Shown here: positions 1 through 6,697 of the stretch, piece after piece
Layout: each line of letters opens with the position of its first letter
Position numbering within the stretch: the first letter of the stretch is position 1
Origin: an uncultured Clostridia bacterium
GTDB lineage: Bacteria > Bacillota > Clostridia > TANB77 > CAG-465
DNA length: 64,000 nt
Direction of reading: 5' to 3'
Assembly (NCBI GenBank): GCA_934132895.1
Contig: CAKPAG010000003.1
Location: 58,588 to 122,587, forward strand
Translations under genes and position numbers: made by a program
Notes under the pieces: model-generated
What the model was told of the DNA's origin: nothing
The model's input: only the letters and a program-made list of their open reading frames with translations
Databases searched by the model: none

Positions 1-1395
1 GAGCCAGAAAAAAGAAAAAATGAAATGATTAAAAATTTCTTCGAAAAAGGATTAGAAGATTTATGCGTTACAAGAACAACAATAGATTGGGGGATTAGAG
101 TACCATCTGATCCTAAACATACAATTTATGTATGGCTAGATGCACTTACAAACTATATCACAGCACTTGGATATATGTCAGATGATGATAGTATGATGAA
201 AAAATACTGGCCAGCAGATTTTCATTTAGTAGGAAAAGAAATATTTAGATTTCATTCTATTATTTGGCCAGCAATTCTTATGGCTTTAGACTTGTCACTT
301 CCAAAAAAAGTATTTGGTCATGGATGGCTTGTAGTTGATGGAAATAAAATATCAAAATCTTTCGGAAATTACAAAGATCCAAGAGTATATATAGAAAAAA
401 CTAGCGTTGATGCTTTAAGATATTATTTGGCAAGAGAAGTTATGTTTGGAAGCGATGGTAATTTTTCAGAAGAATTATTCGTTGAAAGAATAAATTCGGA
501 CCTTTCTAATGATTTAGGAAATTTAGTAAGTCGTGTAACAGCAATGGCTGAAAAGTATAATGATGGAATAATTGAAAATTGTAATTTAACAGAAGATATT
601 GATAATGATTTAAAAGAAACAATAAGTGAAGCTGTTCAAAATGTTGAAAAATATATGGATACATACAAAATAAACGAAGCAATTTTTGAAATTTGGAAGA
701 TTATATCTAAGGCAAATAAATATATCGATTTATCAATGCCATGGATACTAGCAAAAGAAAATAAAAAGGAAAGATTAAATACCGTTTTATATAATTTAGT
801 AGAAACAATTAGGATAGTAGCAATATTAATTCAACCATATTTTGTTGATACACCTGCAAAAATATTTGATTATATAGGTGCCCATGAAAGTATTACAAAT
901 TGGGAAGATGCTAAAGTTTTTGGACTTGTAAAAAATGGTACAAAAGTAAGAAAAGGAGAAAACTTATTCCCAAGGATAGAATATAATAAGGAGTTTTTTA
1001 AAGTGGAAGAAGAAAATAAAGAAATAGAAAAAAAAGAAGAACCTAAAGTAGAAGAAAAAGGGTATATTACAATTGATGAATTAGACAAAGTTGAACTAAA
1101 AGTAGGACAAATTAAAGAAGTATCTAGAGTAGAAAAAGCGGATAAACTATATAAACTTGAAGTAGATGTTGGAGAAGAAACTACAAGAACAATAGTATCT
1201 GGTCTTGTACCATATTACAAAGAAGAAGAATTGCTTAATAAACAAGTTGTAGTTGTAACAAATTTAAAACCTGCAAAGCTTAGAGGTATAATGTCTAATG
1301 GTATGTTACTTGCAGCAGGAGATTATGATGTGGTAAAATTGCTTACACTTGATAGCAATGATGGAATACTTGAAAATGGTGCAAATATACACTAA
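1..1395 (+). CDS. metG: Methionyl-tRNA synthetase, 3' part (5' end outside window)
   Basis: The frame is open from base 1, so the start lies upstream. The product is the C-terminal part of MetRS, a cytosolic class I synthetase that charges tRNA-Met. Seen: the KMSKS-type loop as KISKSFGN (near base 350), the all-alpha anticodon-binding domain in the middle, and a charged linker (EEENKEIEKKEEPKVEE). This is followed by a C-terminal OB-fold tRNA-binding domain of the EMAP/Trbp111 type (VELKVGQIKEVSRVEKADKL ... LKPAKLRGIMSNGM), giving the long dimeric form usual in Firmicutes. A hairpin terminator follows directly. Identification is certain; only the catalytic N-terminus is missing. Confidence 0.97.
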   Translation, partial: EPEKRKNEMIKNFFEKGLEDLCVTRTTIDWGIRVPSDPKHTIYVWLDALTNYITALGYMSDDDSMMKKYWPADFHLVGKEIFRFHSIIWPAILMALDLSLPKKVFGHGWLVVDGNKISKSFGNYKDPRVYIEKTSVDALRYYLAREVMFGSDGNFSEELFVERINSDLSNDLGNLVSRVTAMAEKYNDGIIENCNLTEDIDNDLKETISEAVQNVEKYMDTYKINEAIFEIWKIISKANKYIDLSMPWILAKENKKERLNTVLYNLVETIRIVAILIQPYFVDTPAKIFDYIGAHESITNWEDAKVFGLVKNGTKVRKGENLFPRIEYNKEFFKVEEENKEIEKKEEPKVEEKGYITIDELDKVELKVGQIKEVSRVEKADKLYKLEVDVGEETTRTIVSGLVPYYKEEELLNKQVVVVTNLKPAKLRGIMSNGMLLAAGDYDVVKLLTLDSNDGILENGANIH

Positions 1396-1403
1396 TAATT
1401 AAA

Positions 1404-1434
1404 GCTAGTGAATTTGAAAGTTCACTAGTTTTTC
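1404..1434 (+). terminator. Rho-independent terminator after metG
   Basis: The arms CTAGTGAA (1405-1412) and TTCACTAG (1421-1428) pair perfectly around an 8-nt loop and are followed by a run of T. This separates metG from lepB. Confidence 0.85.
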
Positions 1435-1555
1435 TATTTCTAATGGTTATGATTAAAATGTCAAAAGATGTATTGTAAATTATTAGTATTTATGGTAAAA
1501 TTAGATATAGTTATATAAATTGCAAGGAGGATTAAGCTTAAAAGCTTTAAAATAT

Positions 1556-2257
1556 ATGGAAGAAAAAGAGGAAATAAAAGATAATAACAAAGAAATAAAA
1601 GAAAAAGATTTGAATAATTCTAAAACAGATAGTATTATAAAAAAAGTGTTAAGAGAAATAGCAGAATGGATACTTTGTTTTGTTATAGCATACATAATAT
1701 ATTTAGTATTAAATTATTTTGTTGGCACTATTTCAGGAGTAAAACAGGTTTCTATGTTGCCAACTGCTAAAGAGGGTGAAAGGCTTTTAATTCAAAGACC
1801 TACAATATTCAAAAAGGAACTAAAATATGGTGATATCATAACATTTGAGGCGCCAAAGGAAGATAATATATATTCAGATGAAATTAGAGAAGATGTTGTG
1901 GCAACATACCAAGAACATCAAGGTATCGATTCATTTATATATAATTTTATCGGAATCGGAAAAATGACATATATAAAAAGAGTAATTGGGTTACCTGGAG
2001 ATCATATAGTGATTGCAGATGATGGGTTTGTGTATAGAAATGATGAAAGGCTTAATGAGAGCTATATAAAAGATGGATTTACAAATCAAATGGGACAGTT
2101 TATTGATGTAGTTGTGCCAGATGGAACAGTGTTTGCAATGGGAGATAATAGGCTTGAGAGTAAAGATTCGAGATATTTAGGATGTATTCCAATATCTAAA
2201 ATCAATGGATATGTAATATGTAGAATATGGCCATTTAACAGGCTAGGAAAATTATAG
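1556..2257 (+). CDS. lepB: Type I signal peptidase
   Basis: Membrane-anchored serine protease that removes signal peptides from exported proteins. Numbering from the ATG at 1556 (233 aa): a charged cytosolic N-tail, one membrane segment (about residues 38-60), catalytic Ser66 in VSMLP, catalytic Lys141 in YIKRVIGLPGD, and the late box GDNRLESKDSR. The start is uncertain. A perfect AAGGAGG (1524-1530) lies 25 nt upstream of this ATG, and the only other in-frame ATG (1520) overlaps that site. The spacer TTAAGCTTAAAAGCTTTAA is self-complementary and could fold so as to shorten the distance. The stop is 9 nt before holB, so the two are probably co-transcribed. Confidence 0.93.
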   Translation: MEEKEEIKDNNKEIKEKDLNNSKTDSIIKKVLREIAEWILCFVIAYIIYLVLNYFVGTISGVKQVSMLPTAKEGERLLIQRPTIFKKELKYGDIITFEAPKEDNIYSDEIREDVVATYQEHQGIDSFIYNFIGIGKMTYIKRVIGLPGDHIVIADDGFVYRNDERLNESYIKDGFTNQMGQFIDVVVPDGTVFAMGDNRLESKDSRYLGCIPISKINGYVICRIWPFNRLGKL

Positions 2258-2266
2258 GAGAAGGAT

Positions 2267-3101
2267 ATGTTTGAAGAAATAATAGGTCACAAAGAGCAAA
2301 TAGAGGTGTTAAAAGATACTTTGCAGAGTGGAAATATTTCTCATGCATATCTTTTTTCACGGAGAAGAAGGAATAGGAAAATGCAAAATAGCCTTTGAAT
2401 TCGCAAGAAAAATTTTAGGTGTTGAAAATTTAAAAAGTTCGCCAGATTTTAAATATATAGAAAAAAACGAAGAAAAAAAAGATATAGTCATAGAACAAAT
2501 AAGAAAAGAAATTGTTGATGATGTATATACAGTGCCTTCAGCATCTGAAAGAAAAGTATATATTATTAATAATGCGGAATGCTTAAATATTGCCGCGCAA
2601 AATGCTATACTTAAGACTTTAGAAGAGCCTCCAAAATATGTTGTGATTATTTTAGTGGCAACAACTGTAAGTAAATTTTTACCTACAATCCTTTCTAGAG
2701 TTACCAACATTGCCTTTAATGGAATACCTAAAGAAGAGCTTAAAATATATTTAAAAAATAATATGAATATAACTTTAAGTGAGGATATTTTAGATTTTGT
2801 AAACGGTTCAATAGGACTTTCACAAAGACTAATTAATGATAATTTAATAGATTCTTTAAAAGATATAGATGAGTTATATAAAAGTATGGTGAAAAAAGAT
2901 ACTATTAATTCATTACTTAAAATAGCAAATATAAATTTTAATGAAAAGGTAACTCTTGAATATTTAGAATATATATTGTATAAAAACAATAAATATAGCT
3001 GCGTGAAATTTATTGAAAAAGCACGAAATAGATTGAAAAGTAACGGAAATTATGATATAGTTATAGATAATATGGTACTAAAAATAATAGACCATATTTA
3101 A
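2267..3101 (+). CDS. holB: DNA polymerase III delta' subunit, +1 frameshift at CGG 2360-2362
   Basis: Clamp-loader subunit that loads the beta sliding clamp; essential in other bacteria. It needs two frames. Frame one starts at ATG 2267 (RBS GGAGAAGG) and reads MFEEIIGHKEQIEVL ... SHAYLFS, then meets CGG at codon 32 and stops 12 codons later. Skipping the C continues as GEEGIGK, giving the family signature HAYLFSGxxGxGK and an intact protein to 3101 (277 aa in total). The later motif NAILKTLEEPP is canonical. The Walker-like K is followed by Cys rather than Thr/Ser. The Cys-rich zinc module usually found after the first helix is absent. The position just upstream of ricT is the Firmicute order. 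Either frameshifting occurs here or the sequence carries an extra C. Confidence 0.9.
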
Positions 3102-3115
3102 AGAAGGAGTAAGTA

Positions 3116-3937
3116 ATGGAAGATTTAGTAATAGGAGTTAGATTTAAAAGAACTGGAAAACTTCAATATTTTAATCCATTAAAATATACTTTTAAAATAG
3201 GTGACAATATAATTGCCAAAACAGATAGAGGAAATGAAATCGGTAGAGTTGTAAAAATATTAAAAACAAGTGAGCTTGATAGCAATATAAAAGTAGAAAA
3301 CATTATAAAACCAGCTTCAAGAAGAGATTTAGAAAATCAAAAAGAAGCTCAAGAAAAGGCAAAAGAAGCATTAAGTTTTTGTAGAGAAGAGGCAAAAAAA
3401 CAAAACTTAAACATGAAAATATTATCTGCTGAATATACTTTAGATATGTCTAAACTTACTATATACTTTGTATCTGAAGAAAGAATAGATTTTAGAGAAT
3501 TAGTAAAAGTGCTTGCAGCAAAGTATAGAGCAAGAATTGAATTAAGACAAATAGGACCTAGAGATGAAGTAAAAGAATTTCCTACTTTAGGCATGTGTGG
3601 AAAAGAAGTATGTTGTAGAACTTTCTTGCAAGACTTTGATCCCGTTACTATAAAAATGGCAAAGGATCAAGGGTTACAAATCAACATGTCAAAGTTATCT
3701 GGTGCATGTGGAAAATTAATGTGTTGTCTGAGATATGAGGAAGATGCATATAAAGAAAATTTAAAAAAATTACCAAAAGTAGGTAGCACAGTTGAAATTA
3801 AAGCTGATAGGCAAAAAGGAAAAGTTACAAGTGTAGATATTTTAAGATTAAAAGTAAAGGTGAAATTTGGAGAAACCAGAGAAGATGAATACTATGAAAC
3901 ATATGATGCAAAAGATGTTAAATGGGATAGAAATTAA
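3116..3937 (+). CDS. ricT: PSP1-domain protein RicT (YaaT)
   Basis: RicT belongs to the RicA-RicF-RicT (Y-complex), which carries iron-sulfur clusters and supports RNA maturation and phosphorelay-dependent development in Bacillus. Seen in 273 aa: the PSP1 domain with the two characteristic cysteine clusters GKEVCCRTFL and CGKLMCCLRYE, which supply Fe-S ligands. The C-terminal basic region is TVEIKADRQKGKV. Start ATG 3116 follows AAGGAG by 7 nt and lies 14 nt after holB. The holB-ricT neighbourhood matches Bacillus, which supports the call. Confidence 0.95.
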   Translation: MEDLVIGVRFKRTGKLQYFNPLKYTFKIGDNIIAKTDRGNEIGRVVKILKTSELDSNIKVENIIKPASRRDLENQKEAQEKAKEALSFCREEAKKQNLNMKILSAEYTLDMSKLTIYFVSEERIDFRELVKVLAAKYRARIELRQIGPRDEVKEFPTLGMCGKEVCCRTFLQDFDPVTIKMAKDQGLQINMSKLSGACGKLMCCLRYEEDAYKENLKKLPKVGSTVEIKADRQKGKVTSVDILRLKVKVKFGETREDEYYETYDAKDVKWDRN

Positions 3938-3952
3938 ACAGAAAATAATTAA

Positions 3953-4141
<189 letters not shown>

Positions 4142-4173
4142 ATATAATAAATTGATTTAATATATGATAATAA

Positions 4174-4212
4174 AGAGGATGTTTGTTTAAATTATAACAT
4201 TCTCTTTTTTTC
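4174..4212 (+). terminator. Terminator after ferredoxin gene
   Basis: The arms AGAGGATGTT (4174-4183) and AACATTCTCT (4196-4205) pair over 10 bp with one G-U, followed by about seven T. Confidence 0.85.
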
Positions 4213-4291
4213 TAAAAATTATAAAAACAATATTGCTAAAAGTAAAAATGTGATATAATGTATACTGTGATAAAAAAATAGAGGTGATAGT

Positions 4292-5404
4292 TTGAAACTA
4301 AATGAATTAGAAAAATATAGAGATAAAAATAGTGGTAGAATAGATATTGACGCTTTATTAGAAGAAAACTCTGTATCTAAAATTACAGAATTAAGAGGCG
4401 CTTCAAATAAAGAAAAAGATTGGTTAAAACTAGAAGACACAGATGTGCTTATAAGAACAGAAAATTTAGATTCTGAAGGTGCAATATATACTACATATGC
4501 TGAGCTTATTTTTGAGGAACTTGCCAAACAAGTTGATATTCCTTGTGCTCACTATGATTTAGTAAAATATAAAGGAAAAAATGGGGTCCTATCTCAAAAT
4601 GTAGTAAATAAAAATGAATCACTTGTACTTATGGATGACTTGTTAAATTGTACTAAGAGAGAACATGATATTGGTGATGATCAAAACATACATGTTGAGG
4701 ATGTAATAAATTCTTTTTACACTTTTTATAATGAATATAATGATTTTTCAAAAGAAGAGTATAAAAAGATGTCAAAGGATTTTCTTAATATGGCTATATT
4801 TGATATCTATACAATGTCTACAGATAGACATGCGGAAAATATGGGAATAATATTTTCTGTTAAAGGGGATAAAAGTAGTGCTAGGCTTGCTCCGATGTTT
4901 GACAATGAATGTTCACTTATGTTAGACTCACCCGAAGAAAAAATAGAAAAACTATTAAAAAATAGAATGTCACTTATGAGTTATGCAGAGCTAGAAAGTC
5001 AGAAGATATATTATACAGAAGATTATGAAAATGATACTTATGAAGGTGAAGATATATTTAATGATTTTCTTGATAATATGTTAAAGCAAAATGGAACAGA
5101 TACAAATGAAAGATCTGATTGGCAAACAACTATATATAATATTTCTGAACTTGGTGAAAGTCAAATGGAGTTTATCAAGAAGTGTGATAAAAATTTAAAT
5201 ATAGATGAGGCTTTAAAGAGTGTTGAAGAAAGAATTGGTGTAAAATTACCTGAAAAATTATGCGAGTTTGCATCTGCAACATTTAATACTAGAAAACTTT
5301 TAATTAATGAAGAGCTTATGTTGTACAAACTAGATGAAGAAAAAATGAATGCAAAAGATAATAAGGAGGAAAAAACAAATGAAGATGATTATATCTTGGG
5401 ATGA
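4292..5404 (+). CDS. HipA-like serine/threonine kinase lacking the N-terminal subdomain
   Basis: 370 aa, from TTG 4292 behind GAGGTGAT. It resembles the core kinase of HipA/HipT/CtkA toxins: an ATP-side segment around residues 45-60 (WLKLEDTDVLIRTEN), the catalytic loop STDRHAENMGI (near residue 180) with D, H and N, and the metal-binding LAPMFDNE. HipA normally carries an extra N-terminal subdomain of about 100 residues. It is missing here, as in HipT-type kinases where a separate HipS protein supplies it. The downstream 105-aa gene overlaps by 26 nt and may be that partner. No HipB-like HTH gene is adjacent. The kinase-fold call is firm; the toxin role is inference. Confidence 0.75.
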   Translation: MKLNELEKYRDKNSGRIDIDALLEENSVSKITELRGASNKEKDWLKLEDTDVLIRTENLDSEGAIYTTYAELIFEELAKQVDIPCAHYDLVKYKGKNGVLSQNVVNKNESLVLMDDLLNCTKREHDIGDDQNIHVEDVINSFYTFYNEYNDFSKEEYKKMSKDFLNMAIFDIYTMSTDRHAENMGIIFSVKGDKSSARLAPMFDNECSLMLDSPEEKIEKLLKNRMSLMSYAELESQKIYYTEDYENDTYEGEDIFNDFLDNMLKQNGTDTNERSDWQTTIYNISELGESQMEFIKKCDKNLNIDEALKSVEERIGVKLPEKLCEFASATFNTRKLLINEELMLYKLDEEKMNAKDNKEEKTNEDDYILG

Positions 5405-5696
5405 TATAGATATTGTTAAAGTAATAAGAAATGAAAAATACTATTGTAGTGTACTTATAGAAGAAAATGTTATTTCTGCTATAAAAAAGGGTATGCCTAA
5501 CGTTATGATATCAAATATTAAACTTATATCTAAAAGAATGCCAGAATTTATTTTAAAAAGAATTCCCAAAAAGGAGATAAGGGACGAAGTACTTGAATCT
5601 GTAAGTCAAGATGAAGGGGAAAATATAATTAATTATATAAACAAAACAAACTGTAAATTTGCTACAGATAAATTTTTAATAAGAATTGTGAAATAA
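5379..5696 (+). CDS. Small partner of the HipA-like kinase, possible HipS-like protein
   Basis: 105 aa. The ATG at 5379 was chosen because AAGGAGG (5363-5369) precedes it by 9 nt; the overlap with the kinase gene implies translational coupling. The sequence has an N-terminal beta-rich half and a segment MPEFILKRIPKKEIRDEV. That segment recalls the end of the HipA N-terminal subdomain, where a short loop precedes a phenylalanine and a conserved Arg-x-Pro. I cannot align it reliably by eye, so the HipS (antitoxin) role rests mainly on size, coupling and the missing domain in the neighbour. Confidence 0.55.
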   Translation: MKMIISWDDIDIVKVIRNEKYYCSVLIEENVISAIKKGMPNVMISNIKLISKRMPEFILKRIPKKEIRDEVLESVSQDEGENIINYINKTNCKFATDKFLIRIVK

Positions 5697-5718
5697 ATGT
5701 GAAAATTGCAGCAGTAAT

Positions 5719-5747
5719 TTGACATAATAATAAAAATGTGGTATAAT
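5719..5747 (+). promoter_or_regulatory. Sigma-A promoter of the 84-aa gene
   Basis: TTGACA (5719-5724), a 17-nt spacer and TATAAT (5742-5747), both consensus, with GTGG before the -10. This gives the next gene its own strong promoter. Confidence 0.9.
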
Positions 5748-5809
5748 ATAAAAGGTCGAAAAAATATAAATAAAATCAAAAATAATTTTAAGATTGGAGG
5801 TAAATAGAT

Positions 5810-6064
5810 ATGTTAACATTTTTGCTGTTATGGAAGGATACCTTATTAGGTAGAATATACGAAGATGATAATGATTATCGGTTTATTCCAATTAAAGAAG
5901 GAATAGAGCAAGCAAACAGAGAGGGCTTATTAAGGGGACTTATAAATCCAGATACAAAAGAAGTTCCATTGTTTATAATAAACAGATTAAAAAAAGATCC
6001 CGAATGTAAGCATCAATGTGAAGTCAATACAGATAGACTTCAAATTATAAAAGTAGCCAATTAA
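5810..6064 (+). CDS. 84-aa hypothetical protein, HipA N-terminal-like; carries an in-frame CGG
   Basis: Start ATG 5810 behind TTGGAGG; the stop overlaps a terminator, so the transcript is monocistronic. The sequence runs WKDTLLGRIYEDDNDY ... EVPLFIINRLKKDPE, with a beta-hairpin-like start and a loop ending in a Pro-x-Phe-x-x-x-Arg pattern. This vaguely resembles HipA N-terminal subdomain proteins and the 105-aa neighbour. Residue 24 is encoded by CGG (5879-5881). A +1 shift there would end the protein after eight residues, whereas the standard frame runs on to a plausible C-terminus, so this CGG is apparently read in frame. Function unknown. Confidence 0.75.
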   Translation: MLTFLLLWKDTLLGRIYEDDNDYRFIPIKEGIEQANREGLLRGLINPDTKEVPLFIINRLKKDPECKHQCEVNTDRLQIIKVAN

Positions 6065-6078
6065 GGCTACTTTTTTTC
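6052..6078 (+). terminator. Terminator overlapping the 84-aa gene stop
   Basis: AGTAGCC (6052-6058) pairs with GGCTACT (6065-6071), followed by TTTTTTT. The stop codon lies in the loop. Confidence 0.9.
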
Positions 6079-6087
6079 TCTTCACTA

Positions 6088-6116
6088 TTGAAATTAAAAA
6101 ATATTTATGTTATACT
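6088..6116 (+). promoter_or_regulatory. Promoter of the T-box/valS transcript
   Basis: TTGAAA (6088-6093), 17 nt, TATACT (6111-6116) with a TG one base before the -10. The start site is expected near 6122. Confidence 0.8.
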
Positions 6117-6121
6117 AATTG

Positions 6122-6402
6122 TAATTTGATATATAAAAGCGTTGAAGAAGAGGAGTAAAATAGAGGTTACTTTAAGAGAGAGAAGCTTGTAAGCTGAAAG
6201 GCTTCTTAAGAAAACATATTTGAAGGTAGCTTTGGAGCTGGTATGCTTAAAACGAAAGTGAGTAGGTATACTCCGTGTAAACATCGGTTAATTGTAAATG
6301 AAGAGTATGTATATAATGAAGTTATATATATAAATTAAGGTGGTACCGCGAATATAAAGTCATTCGTCCTTAAAAATCAGTTTAAGGATGCATGACTTTT
6401 TT
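6122..6402 (+). ncRNA. T-box leader, valine specifier
   Basis: Tandem signals of a T-box riboswitch are present: GAAGAAGAGGAGTA (S-turn strand, AGTA at 6154-6157), AGAGAG in the distal stem, and the invariant AAGGTGGTACCGCG (6337-6350). The terminator stem has arms AAGTCAT (6357-6363) and ATGACTT (6392-6398) with TCCTTAAA/TTTAAGGA inside. The specifier side reads GAA-G-GTA-G (6222-6229). Aligned to the B. subtilis glyQS leader (GAA-N-codon-purine), the codon is GTA, valine. This agrees with valS downstream. Uncharged tRNA-Val should stabilise the antiterminator and allow transcription. Confidence 0.93.
6357..6402 (+). terminator. Regulated terminator of the T-box
   Basis: A long stem (AAGTCAT ... 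TCCTTAAA / TTTAAGGA ... ATGACTT) with a T run at 6397-6402. Its 5' arm competes with the T-box antiterminator. Confidence 0.9.
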
Positions 6403-6456
6403 AGTGCTACTTATATAAAGCAAAAATACAAAAAGGTAAAAAGAAATGGTGATTGT

Positions 6457-6648
6457 ATGTTAAAAGAAGTGGAAATATTAATAGCTCTTGTACTTTTGTT
6501 ATTAGGAATACTTTTAGTTTTTAATGCTCGAGTCATTGTCCGTATCAAGATGGATAATGGAAATGAAAACATAAAAGTAAATATAATAAAATGGTTAGGT
6601 GCTTTTCTTGCAGCTATCGCATTGATATTTATATATTATATAAAGTAA
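6457..6648 (+). CDS. 63-aa two-TM membrane protein between T-box and valS
   Basis: ATG 6457 behind GGTGAT. A longer in-frame start at 6388 lies inside the T-box terminator and was rejected. The protein has two hydrophobic segments (about residues 6-22 and 44-61) separated by a short hydrophilic loop KMDNGNENIK. It is not a recognised family. Its place between the T-box and valS puts it under valine-tRNA control, which is unusual for a membrane protein. Confidence 0.65.
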   Translation: MLKEVEILIALVLLLLGILLVFNARVIVRIKMDNGNENIKVNIIKWLGAFLAAIALIFIYYIK

Positions 6649-6697
6649 AAATTTAAAAAGATAATTAGTCTAATGAATATAGGGAGGAATTAAGAAT

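Noticed and set aside
2351..2362. Homopolymer (six T) sequencing error in holB
   Set aside because: Six other breaks have no homopolymer; the one feature common to all seven is a CGG codon.
6222..6229. T-box specifier read as GGT (glycine)
   Set aside because: Alignment to the glyQS pattern GAA-N-codon-purine gives GTA, and the downstream gene is valS.
6388..6456. Upstream start for the 63-aa membrane protein
   Set aside because: It would begin inside the T-box terminator stem and has no RBS.
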